DNA of 64,000 bases. Source: Dromaius novaehollandiae. Its lineage: Eukaryota > Chordata > Aves > Casuariiformes > Dromaiidae. The stretch lies in contig NC_088130.1 in assembly GCF_036370855.1 (NCBI RefSeq), positions 66,998,941 to 67,062,940 on the forward strand, in the 5' to 3' direction. Below the pieces are notes generated by a model that worked only from the letters and a program-made list of their open reading frames with translations, was not told the origin of the DNA and ran no database searches. The translations under genes were made by a program, and so were the position numbers. Positions 1-10,300 of this stretch are shown piece by piece. Every line of letters starts with the position of its first letter. The stretch's first letter is position 1.

Positions 1-1000
1 GCCCCTTAGCACGACTTCTATAAAACTTGCTTGGCATGAGTAGCTAAATTTGCCGAAGCCTTAGGCCGCACTTAGATAAAATAATGAACTTGTACCTAGT
101 TCAGTGAGAAAAGGGGCCTGAGAGCTGGTTCAGACTGGCGTGACAAGGGCGCTGCAAGCAGTTTGCATCCCTGTGCTTGGCGCTCCGGGAGGGAGGGTGT
201 CAAGGCTTGGAAGCGGGGCCTGCTTGGGCGCCGGGACCCTGGGAAACAAGGCCTCCCCTCACTGCTAAAACGGTGTTGATTAGGGGGGTCTGGACTATGT
301 CGGGGTCTGGATTATATCCCCTTCGTCGGGACCTCGGGAGATAACACCTGCTGTCACTGCTGGGGCAGTGCTGGTTGCTGGAACAACGTCTCTGTCAGGG
401 CCTTGAGGACAAGGGCAGGACCCGAGGAACGAAGACACTTCTGTCAGCAGAAACCGCAGCGGTAAAGACAAACGGCCTGCCTAGGGACAGCGACGAGACC
501 CAACAGGGAGCAGGAGACCCCAGGCCTGAATGTTACTATGGGTCCAAACTACCGCGTGAGGGGTGGAGAGCTTAGACTGGACAGTTATAATTGCCCAGGG
601 ATTTCTCTGTTCGGGGTCCCTCTTCGGAGGCACCCAGCTCGAGCTGTAACTACTGCACGCGGGTCATTACCATTTATTTATTTAATTTGCCTTGATTTGG
701 CTCCGAACTTCTCAGCGGGAACCTCGGGTCGGACCCTGCTCGAGTTGTAATTCCTGCACGCGCATCGCTAGAACTTACGCCCAGGGTGAAGAGGACCAAC
801 GGGACGACGCTGGATCCACGGGTGGTGATCTCTCTTTCTCTTTCTCTCCCCCTCTCTCTCTCTTTCTCTCTCCTCCCCTTCGCCTTTCCCCACCTTTTCT
901 CCCCACTTCATGGAAAATAAAGTCAAAAGGTTGTACGATATTTGATCGGTTTTAGCATCTTAATCTCGTCCTTGGGATCGTAACGAAACCTTCCCGACAT
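1..1000 (+). mobile_element. LTR-like sequence, possible solo LTR of an endogenous retrovirus
   Basis: Features seen: TATAAAA near 17-23, a long G+C-mixed body, a CT-rich tract at about 829-900 (TCTCTTTCTC), AATAAA at 916-921, then about 80 bases ending in CA at about 1000. Two kinds of internal duplication occur, GGGACC..TCACTGCT at about 234-290 and 330-378, and CTCGAG-TGTAA-TGCACGCG at about 638-663 and 739-764. This is the order expected of U3-R-U5. No gag, pol or env is adjacent, no target-site duplication was found, and the left end lies outside the window. The call rests on architecture only. Confidence 0.35.
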
Positions 1001-2839
1001 TGGATCGGGACAGCGACCGGAAGACAAGGCAGATGCAAACCGTAAGAGATGATGGTGGGAAGAAAACAGGAGATTTCAGACACCCAGAGAAGGATACAAA
1101 ACACTGAGCAAACCGCAGAGGTGGGGCAGGATGGGGAGACCAGGCCACGGTCCCCGTCAGCTCCCGAAGGACGCAGAAGACACCTGGAAGCAGCGGCTGG
1201 TCGCCAGCCCCAGGAGAACCCCGGAGCGGTGCCTGGGGGCTGGATATCGGGGCTGGTGGCTGCTTTTTAGGGCAGAAATCGAGAGCTGGCTGCTTCCCGG
1301 GCTGATGACGGGTGGCCGAGCGATGGGAGCGGGATGCTACCGTGCCCCGCAGCGGGACGCGACTCATTGCTCAGCTACCGGGAACGATCGGCGCCGCCAA
1401 CGAGGGTTTTTCCCTGCTCATTTCCCCGCCCGAGCCCGGGCAGCCGGACCCACTGCTGCCACCGGGGACGCGGAGAGCGGGGCTCGTCCCGGCGGAGCTC
1501 GGCTGGCGGAGCTGGTTTCCCCACCACCCCCATGGAGAAGCGGGGTATCTCCGACAGGCAGCTCGCAGCCGTCTAGCCCAGGGCTTTTTCGTCACCGTCA
1601 CCAGGATTTGTGCTCTCTGCTTTAGCGCGTCCCCTGCTCGGCTCCTGCGCCATCGCGATCGCTAAGCGCGTAGTGACTGGAGGCATCCCAGGCTGCAAAG
1701 GGAGGCCAAACACCCTGCACGGACACCGGGATTTCGCGTGCGGCGCTCGCCGCGCTCCGGCCACCGACGTCTCCAGCTCCAGGATCCGGGAGCGGCGCCG
1801 GGAAAGGCGCTAGATGGCACCAAAGGCGGACGCACGGGCTCCTGCGGGTGCGGGAAACCCGCGGGGACGGCGGGCGGCAGGGATGCGGAGGGAAAAAAGG
1901 AAAAAAACCAAGGGGAAAAGCCAAAAGCGGCGCCCGCCAGCCCTGCAGAGCCGCCCTCCCCGCTCCGGCGCTTATTTTGTAGCAACCGCGACATATAAAA
2001 TATAAGTTTTGCATCGCGTTGCAGAGCGCTGTATAAAATCCAAATGGAGAATGAAGCCAGCTGCAACAAAACAGTTGCGGTTTTAGCAAAACGGTCCCAA
2101 AAAAGTGTCTTAAAGTGTTTCCTTCCATGGGGAATTGCAGTATGTTTGTGTCTGAGTCCGATCTGGGAACGTGGGGGGGGTTCAGACACCGGGGTTTGGG
2201 CAGAGCGGAGATTTCGGGTCTCGGTCAGAGCTGTGAGTTAGCTGCGCGGGAAGGACTGTCCCTGCGCCGGCTCGGAGCAAGCGGGGGCTAATTTTAAGGG
2301 AAATCGGGGCTTTTGGGAAGTTTCAAAATGCGCTGGGCACCCGAGGCTTTGGAGCAAACGGCTTTTTGTGCCAAACGAGCCAAGTTTGGGGTAGGTGGTA
2401 GGTAGGGTCCAGGCGTCGGCTCCAGCAGGGAAAGGGTTAAGCAGCTCCAGGTCGCAAACTGCCCCGTTTTAATCCGGATCGGGGCAAAAAAAAAAAAAAA
2501 AAGGAAAAAAGAATAATCCAGAGGAGCAAATCCATAGCGCAGCTCCGCTCCGAGCCCGCTTAAGTCTTCCAGCTGTGCGCTGCGGATAAAGTGGAGTGCG
2601 GATTAAAGAGGTTCCCACCCACCGCGGGGCAGCGGCACCGGTGGGACGAAAGGATGCGGCCAAAAATGCAGTGAAAATCAGGAAAAAAATGCTGGAAACG
2701 GCACCAAGGGCCGCGAGAAGCCTTCCCTCGGCGTCGCACCAGAAAGGCTTTGCAGGCCCGAGGCCGCGGCGCGTCCCGGCGGCTTTGTGCTTTGGCCGAT
2801 TAGCAAAAAAAGGGAATTTTCTCACCCGGCTCTTGCACG
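1001..2839. other. GC-rich upstream flank, no supported gene
   Basis: Mixed to GC-rich DNA with scattered CpG (dense at about 1300-1900). Two TATA-like strings (1994-2000, 2032-2038) and an A-run at about 2487-2502 are present. Open frames here are short, overlap on both strands and have no recognisable domains. An unannotated upstream RNF165 5' exon or promoter could lie here, but nothing in the sequence demonstrates one. Confidence 0.5.
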
Positions 2840-3980
2840 TGGGCTGCCCGGCTGTGGCAGCGTGTGGGCGCGTGTGCCCCCACGCCGCTGTGTCTGTGCC
2901 CCCCAGGGCGCGTGTTTGCAGCTACATGTGTGCAAGCACCCGTGTGCATGTGTGCACAGCCTGTGCCAGGGGGTGTGTGTATGCACCCCGTGCTTTTGGG
3001 TGGTGTGCGTGCCTATCTGCCTGTGTGCGTGCATGGGTGTACACGTGTGCATGTGGCTGTGTGTGCAGGTGTACATGTGTGCACAGGCGTGCATGTGTGC
3101 AGGTTCACAGGGATGTGGAGGTGTACATGTGCATGCAAGTGTACATGTGTGCCGGTGTAAATGTGTGCATATGTGCACACCCATGTGCGGGTGTACATGT
3201 GTGCAGATGTACATGTGCATGCCAGTGTACACGTGTGCAGGTGTACATGCTTGTGCAGGTGTTTGTGTGTGCAGGTGTATATTTGTGCAGGTGTACTAGT
3301 GTGCAGGTGTATGTGAGTACAGATGCACACACACGTGCTGATGTACATGTGTGCACACATTGCGCACATGTCCATGTGTGCAGGTGCATGGGTGTGCAGG
3401 TGTATGCATGTGCAGTTGTGCATGTTTGTGCAGGTGTACATGTGTGCACACATGTCTATGCGTGCAGGTGTAAGTGTGCGTGCAGGTGCACACCTGCACA
3501 CATGTACCTGTATGCGGGGGTACATGTGTGCAGGTGCACATGCGCGTGCATGTGTGCAGGTGTGCATTCATGTACAGCGTACATGTGTGCAGGTGTACAT
3601 GTGTGCTTACATGTACATGTGTGCAGGAGCACACGTGTGTGCAGGCGTGCATGCAGGCATACGTGTGCACAGGTGCACATGCGTGTGCAGGTGTGCACAT
3701 ATGTGTGCAGGCGTGCATGCATGCAGGCGTACGTGTGTGCAGATGCACATGTATGTGCAGGTGTGCATATGTGCAGGTGCCCATGCGTGTGCAGGTGTGC
3801 AGGTGTGCACATATGTGTGCAGGCGTGCATGCATGCAGGCGTACGTGTGTGCAGATGCACATGCGTGTGCAGGTGTGCATATGTGCAGGTGCCCATGCGC
3901 GTGCAGGTGCACATTGGTGCAGGTGCACGCGCGCGTGCAGGTGCCCACGCGCGCACGCGCACTCGTGCCCGCGCGCCAGC
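2840..3980. repeat. TG/CA/CG alternating purine-pyrimidine satellite upstream of the RNF165 promoter
   Basis: About 1.1 kb made of variants of TGTGCAGGTG, TACATGTGTGCAGG, GCATGCATGC and GTGCACATG. Almost every step alternates purine and pyrimidine. A longer unit is visible: 3691-3802 and 3803-3914 are near-identical copies 112 bases apart. Toward the promoter the array becomes CG-rich (CGCGCGCG at about 3930-3980). It is open in several frames on both strands because the short units lack stop codons. Such DNA readily forms Z-DNA. That property is known for the sequence class and has not been tested here. Confidence 0.9.
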
Positions 3981-4079
3981 CCCGCGCCCGCGCGTGCGCC
4001 CGCGCGTGCGCCCCTGCGCCCGAGCTCCCCGCACGGCGGAGCCACCGTGCGCCCACCCCGCCCTCCCCGCTCTCCCCGC

Positions 4080-4254
4080 GCCGCCCATTGGCCGGCGCTC
4101 GGCGGCGGGGCGGGGCTTGCCGGCGGCGGCGCGCGCCCATTGGCCGCGGGCGCCTTTGTGTGCGCGGCGGCTGCGCTCGGCTCCCATTCGAGCGTCGGAG
4201 GGGCCGGCGGGACCGAGCCGGGCCGCCGCCCGCGCGCGCCACAAAGGCCGCAGC
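4080..4254 (+). promoter_or_regulatory. RNF165 core promoter: two inverted CCAAT boxes and GC box
   Basis: The motif CGCCCATTGGCC occurs twice, with ATTGG at 4087-4091 and 4139-4143, 52 bases apart. These are inverted CCAAT (NF-Y) boxes in the same extended context. A GC box GGGGCGGGGC is at 4107-4116. There is no TATA box. With NF-Y sites usually 60-100 bases upstream of initiation, transcription should begin near 4180-4230. The start site itself is inferred. Confidence 0.7.
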
Positions 4255-4315
4255 ATGGTCCTGGTGCACGTCGGCTACCTGGTGCTGCCCGTCTTCGGCT
4301 CCGTGCGCAACAGAG
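4255..4315 (+). CDS. RNF165: RNF165 coding exon 1
   Basis: Codes residues 1-20 and the first base of Gly21. The reading [19 protein letters not shown] matches the conserved vertebrate RNF165 N-terminus, a short hydrophobic stretch. The donor is AGAG|GTACC at 4316, phase 1. It lies in a dense CpG island. The 5' UTR start is not visible from sequence. The same frame is open far upstream through a satellite (see findings), so absence of an upstream stop does not help fix the start. Homology and the Kozak context do. Confidence 0.95.
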
Positions 4316-7300
4316 GTACCGCGGCGTGCGCGGGGGCCGCGGGTTCGCGTCCCGGGGCCGCTGCTCGCGGGAGGGGGCGGGGCGGGGGGGGCCCGGCCGC
4401 GGGGTCTGCGTCCCCCCACCACCACGGAGAAAAAAAAAAAAATAAAAAAGAATTATTTTTTTATGCCGCTCCCCCCCCGAAATGATTAATCCCTTTTTTT
4501 TTTTTGCTTTTTATTTTATTTTATTTTTTTATTTTTTGGCGTTTGCCCGCTCCGGCGCAGCCCCGCGCCCGCTTGTGCAGCTCCCAGCCTCCGCCCTGCT
4601 CTTATCCCCCCGCTTCGTTTTTAATTCGCCCCCTCCCGCCGCCCCCCGCAGCCGGTAACAGCCATTTTCGCCGCGTCCCCGCTCCCGGGGTTCATGTGGC
4701 TTCAGCCGCGGGGCGCTGCCTCCCCTGCCGGGGGGCTGCCGCGGGGGGGGGGGGGGGGGGTGGGCGGCCGAGCGGGGCTCAGTCCTGGCCCAAAAAATCA
4801 ATAATAACGAAAAAATAACGTGGGGAGGTGTATGGGGGGGGGAAATCTGCGATTAGGTGCAATTTGTCATGCTTCGTTTAAAAAAAAAAAAAAAAAAAAG
4901 GGGGGGGGGATTCGGCAGTGAATGCGATTTGCCTTAATGCACCCAAAGGGGGGGGGGGTGAAAAATTGGGCAGTGGAGTGCAATTTGGCATAATTCACCG
5001 AAGGGGGCAAAAATTCGGCAGTGGAGCGCAATTTGGCATAATTGGGGGGAAAAAAAAATGTGTTGGGGGGGAATGCTGCAATTAAGTGCAATATGCCTGA
5101 TTGCCAAAAAAAAAAAAAAACTTAAAAAAAAAAAATACCAAGAGTTGGCGAATACGATCCGTGGTGAAGTGGAAGGGCATCGACGCCGGGGCCGCCCCGC
5201 TGCCCGAATCCGCCCCCTTTCCCCCCAGACCCGCTCTCCAGAAGAGCCAGACTAGTGGCAAAATGGGTTTCCATTAAACAGGGATAGCATTTTTTTTTCT
5301 CTGCTGTGCCAAATTACTTCCTGGTCTTATTCCATGGGTTTAAAAAAAATATATATATATATATTTTATTTTGTTTTTTTTCTTTTTTTTTTCCTGTATC
5401 AGATTTATCCTTTGGTTGTGTACCTTCACCTTTTTTTCTTGTACTAAAACTAAAGCATGGTCTGTATTTTTTTTACATTACCTAGTTGCCGATGTAAAGC
5501 TCTCCGTAGAGACATTACCCCGCTGAACCGTAATGTGCTGTAGCCTGTACATCTGCTCCGTGTACGCCGCTTTTGTTCTGTTGCCCCTCCATGGCATGGT
5601 GGGCCTTGCCTTCTCGTATTGTGTGCATGACGACATTGTTACACACGACTCCACTAATACTAATCTACGATCTTCTCAATAAAGAAACTAGTTTTTTCCT
5701 CTATTAACCTAGTGTGCTTTTTCTATTGCTGTTCTCCCATTTATTGTCGTATCCTGCTGTTTAGATCCCCCCTCCCCTCCTCCCCCCCCCGCTTTCCCCA
5801 TCGTGAGGTTTTGAGCGAGGGGGTTTTTTTCCGCCCCCCTCCTCCAGCATCGCAGATATGGGGGCTCTTAACGCCTCTTCGCGGCCCCATATCCACCACC
5901 GGCATTAGTCTCTGTGTACATACTCTGTAGACGCACATCCTGTATCGCCATCGTGCCTATGTATAACGCTGTTTTGCGACAGAAGAGCAAAAAAAGTGTA
6001 TAAACACAAGCCCCCCCTCATCGATCGGGCGGGAGAGGGGGGTGTTTTACCAGGGGTCTGGTGCTCATTTCATCCCCGTTGCAACATGACACATCTGCTC
6101 TGCTACCAGGCTGCTAAGGAGAGGTGCATCCTTGGGGGGGGCGGGGGGATATTATTTTTAACTGGCCCATTTGGTTTGCAAGATGTAAATGAACCAGGAA
6201 AAAAGAAAAAAAACTCTTTTATTTTATTTTTTTTTTTATTAGCTGGGTATTTAAATGTGTGTATATACAAAGCACCCTGCCCACCATCTGCCAGGCGAGA
6301 AGTTGCGGTGTCCCGGTCCCACAGCGGCTGGTGCTATAAATATTGCTGCCATTCCCCCCCCCCCAAAAAAAAGGTGTCAAAAAAGTCCCAGATGCCCCGA
6401 GCCGAGCGTGGGGGGGCTGCAGCCCACCCTCTCCCAGGGGCTCAGCCGCCAGCGTGCGAAAAGTTCCCACGAACCTTAAAATATTGCAAGCAAAAAAAAA
6501 AAAATTGAAAAAAAAAGGGGTGGTGGTGGGGGGAAGCTGTGGTGGGGGGCAAGTGGTTTCATGGGGGGGGAGCGAGTCCTGGGGGCTGCTGCTGCTGGCT
6601 GTGCCCGGCCCCCTTTCCCATGCCCATGGGAAGCTGGGGGCAAGCAGGGCCGGATCCGGCGCTGGCGGGGGGCATCTCCCGCTACCTCCCTTCCCGGGGG
6701 GCAGGCGGGGGCCCGGGGGGGGCTCACCACGGGGGAAAGGGCGACGGCAAAAACCCCTTGGCTGCGCCGGAGCCGCCGGCCGAGGCGTTTTCTCGCGGTC
6801 CCCGCAGCCGCCCGGACCCCAGCCCGAGGCCCTGCCCGTCCCCCTCGCTCTACCCTCCACTGGTCTTTTCATTTTTTCTTTTTTTTTTTCCTTTTTTCCC
6901 CCCCCCCTTCTTCATATTTCCTTTTCGCTGTCTCTGCCCGGCGCGGGCGGGTTTCCCGCGGGCGTCCCCTTTGTTCCCGCGGCCCCCGGCGAGGGGGCTC
7001 CGCTGCTCGCTTGCATGACGGCGGACGTGCATGCCTGCCGCGGCTGATCCTTCCCCCCCTGCGGTTAGTACTGGTTTTTTCCATGCAACATGATTTTGCT
7101 CATGCCAAAAATATATATATACATATATCCCCCCCCCTTGGCTCTCCAACGATCTGGATAAATGGTCTATATACACCCAAATCCGCAAGCAGCTGCCCCT
7201 CGGTTGGGGGGGGGGGGACTCGCCGCAGCCAGCGCAATAAGCCCCCAGCTCCTACTCTGCAAATTAGTGCCAAACCGGAGCGAAACGGTGCAATATACTC

Positions 7301-10300
7301 TGAGGATACCGGCGCGATCTAATAATGCGGAAAGCCGCGGGGTTAACGGCAGCGCGGACTGAGGGATTTATCCGCCGCAGCCCGGATGGAAACACGTTTC
7401 TTACGGGAGGAAATATCCCCCCCCCGCCCCGCTCCCACCTGCCTCCTTGGTGTCCAGCACGCTCCCGCAGCTCATAACTGCGCCCGCGGTTTATTGCCTT
7501 AATCCCCCCGACGCGCTCGTCCCGAAAAGCCACCTGCACCGGGAAAATAATGGCTTTTATTTTAGCGTCGCGGGCTGGGAAACGCGAGAGGCGGCGCGTG
7601 CCGGTGCCGGTGCCGGCGCGGAGGCGTGCCGCGGTCTCTGCAGCGCCCGTGCCCCTCTCCAGCCCCGCCGGCTCTTCCCGGCTGCCTTAAATAACTTGCG
7701 TCTGCAGCAGGGAACGGGGTGATATTAATAATTTTTGGGCAAAGGGCTTGAACACCCCTGCGGGAATGCAAAAACGCCGCCGCCGAGGAGGACCCGGACC
7801 CCGCTGACGCCATCCCTGGGTCCCGCACGGTGACACCATCCCAACCGGACGGAGCGGGAGAGAAAACGGGGGAGGGAAACGGCTCCTCTCGGGGTCCCGT
7901 GGGGTGCGGGTGCCGGGGAGCGAGCGCGTCCTCTCCGGCCCGGCAGCCCCGCCGCCAAAATCGGCATTTCCGTGCCGATTTTCATCCTGACCCCGTGGTG
8001 GCCATGCGTCGGGGTGGGTTTCGCGCGGGCGGCTGGGCTGAGACCCTGCAAACTCATTGCACGTGCGGCGATCCCAAGGCGTGCTGCTGCTCCTGCGGCT
8101 TTATTCCCGACACCTGCCAAAAAGCTGGGGCAGGAGCTCTTCTCCCATATCACCTCCCAGATCTCGATCGCCTTAAATACCAGTTGTCACCAATACCGGT
8201 GACCCAACTCGCTTGGGAACCTTGCGGGATTTGATGTTTTTTCCACAAACCCACAGCTCCCAGAGGCAGGCGATCGCCTAAGACTTGGCTTTTTGATTCA
8301 ACAGCAGCGTAAAACTTGCTGAAACTCAGTGCTGAACTGGGAAATCGGCTATAAGGCGAGCTTTTGACAGCAATGCAGTGATTTGGGACATTTTTGCACG
8401 GCCACGGGGCTCCGAGCAGCAGCCTCAGCTGTGCAGCAAGAGCGTGGCCAGGACCCAAAGCTTAAAACGTTGTATTTTTTTTCCCTTTCTGGGCCTAATT
8501 TCAGTGGGGACAGAGTGGCTCGGGCAGGAGTCAGGGGCTGCAGTCCTCGGTGGGGAGCCAGCCTCAGGGGACACACAGGGACCTCCCCAGGGTTACTTCT
8601 TCCTTGGTCTTTTCCTAAACTGCCTTAGGAAGGAGCCCGGTACTTGGGGAACGGCCAAATTCTCCGTCTTAAAAAGCCCCAGGTCATTTCTTGGCCCAAG
8701 GTGCCGGCCGTGGCTCGCGTGCCGGGGCTCGTGTGCCGGGGTCACCCAGGCTGCCGCGGTTGGCAGCGCTCCTGAGCGGCCAGGGCTCTCTCCAGGGCTG
8801 GTTGGATGAACGTGGGCATCTCTTTGGGCTGTTTTAGATGTTTTTTTGGCAAATGGCTTCCCCGTGTACCTCTCTATCCGCTGCCTAAACGAAACCTTGG
8901 ATTTTCTTCTCTCTGCAGCAACATTTTTAAAGAAGAGGTGTAATGTCTGTTGCGTGTGTGCTAATGCACCTGGAAAGCAGGCAATGATTTTTTTGCTTTC
9001 TCCTTCAACCCCAACGTATGTTGCTGCCTTTAAAAGAGCTACCAGCACCCGGTTCCTTGGGCACCCATTGCAACTGGGCGCTGGGAAGCACCTCCGTGCC
9101 CCCAAATGGACCGTTTCCCACGGGGCTTTCATGGTGCCTGTCTGGGCTTTCTCGTTTGCTTTTTGGTGGTACCCACCTCCCTGCCTCCGTCTGCGCAGGG
9201 AGCTCCCATACCCCTGTCTCTAAACCAGTCTTTGCCCCCCTGAAGCTATGGACGCTTTAGGAGGAACCGCCTTGGGGCAGTGGAGGATTCACTGCTGGTT
9301 TCTCAAATAAATCAAGACCTGCCCGGTCTTGTTTCCGTGATGTGACTGCTTGGGAACATCTATACAAGCGAGCTTTTCTCCTTCTTTTGGTAGCGGAGAA
9401 GCTGCTTGCTCTTACGTCCCCCAACCAGCGTTGGGTAGGACCTTGCTTGGCATGTCCACATCTCCGCTGTGGCATTACCTGGGTTTGCCCAAAACCTCAC
9501 TTTTCAGCAGTGAGAAGGAGCTGGCGTGAGGAAGGAGTCTTGGATGTGCCATGAAGCTGCCAGGACGCAGGATCAGACCCCAAGTCCTACAGGTCAACTC
9601 TTGCTCACCCCCACATGAATCCACCAGTTTTGAGAGAGCTGCTTGGGGTTTATCCCGGGGTCTATACCGTATGCTGAGGTATTGACACCTGAGGTGTTTA
9701 AAAAAGGGAATTGGTAGCAAAATGGCCATAGTCTAAAAGTGCCTTCATTTTAACGAGAGTTTGGTGCTGCCATCATCATCTTTATGAGCCCACCAGCCTC
9801 TCTCCAGCCCTTGCGCGACGTTTGCTGGCAAATTTGTGCAGAGGCGTCCGAGCAGCGGCTTTCTAAATCTCAGCCGGCGTTTGGAGGTAATCGGGGTGCT
9901 AACGCTGCCGAAGAGGTGTCCATCAAGCCTGGCAGTTTCCCCAGCCTCCGGGTGGCAAATATCACGCCTCTGATTTGCCTGGCAGGAAAGGAGCTGTAAA
10001 TCTCATGCAGATTACTGCACTTGTTGTTGTTGTCACTAAATCCACATTCCTCTTTCTTGTGGCCTGGCCTTTAATATTAATGTCTTAATTTCATTTATAA
10101 ATTCACTTATCAGCTTTCATTAGTCATCCCCCTAATGATCCTAGGCAAGAAAATTTGTCATTTGACGTCAAAAGGCAGATTAAGGGACTTCTAGAGCCCT
10201 GGGAAATGGCTTCGTTCTGTACCAGAATTATACCGGTTGGCATATGAGGCTAATACTATGTATAATTTGCATCTGCTGCTCGGGGAAATGAGTGATTATT

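Larger units (their letters stand above)
3930..4420. promoter_or_regulatory. CpG island over RNF165 promoter and exon 1
   Basis: Very high G+C with dense, undepleted CpG (CGCGCGC, GCGGCGGCGC, CCGCCGCCCGCGCGCGCC), centred on the CCAAT/GC boxes and exon 1. It ends shortly after the exon 1 donor in a G-rich tract. This is the only island in the window that coincides with a coding first exon. Confidence 0.85.

Noticed and set aside
1994-2038. Two TATAAAA strings as an RNF165 promoter
   Set aside because: They lie over 2 kb upstream of exon 1, on the far side of the satellite. The CpG island with CCAAT and GC boxes is the better promoter. They could serve an unknown transcript, but nothing shows it.
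3296-4425. Long minus-strand frames rich in Cys, Thr and His
   Set aside because: Antisense readings of the same satellite and of the CpG island, with no domain and no splice context.
2596-4485. 629-codon plus-strand open frame rich in Cys, Val and His
   Set aside because: It is open because the TG/CA satellite units contain no stop codons. Equally long frames occur in other phases and on the other strand. Only its last part, 4255-4315, is real coding sequence (RNF165 exon 1).
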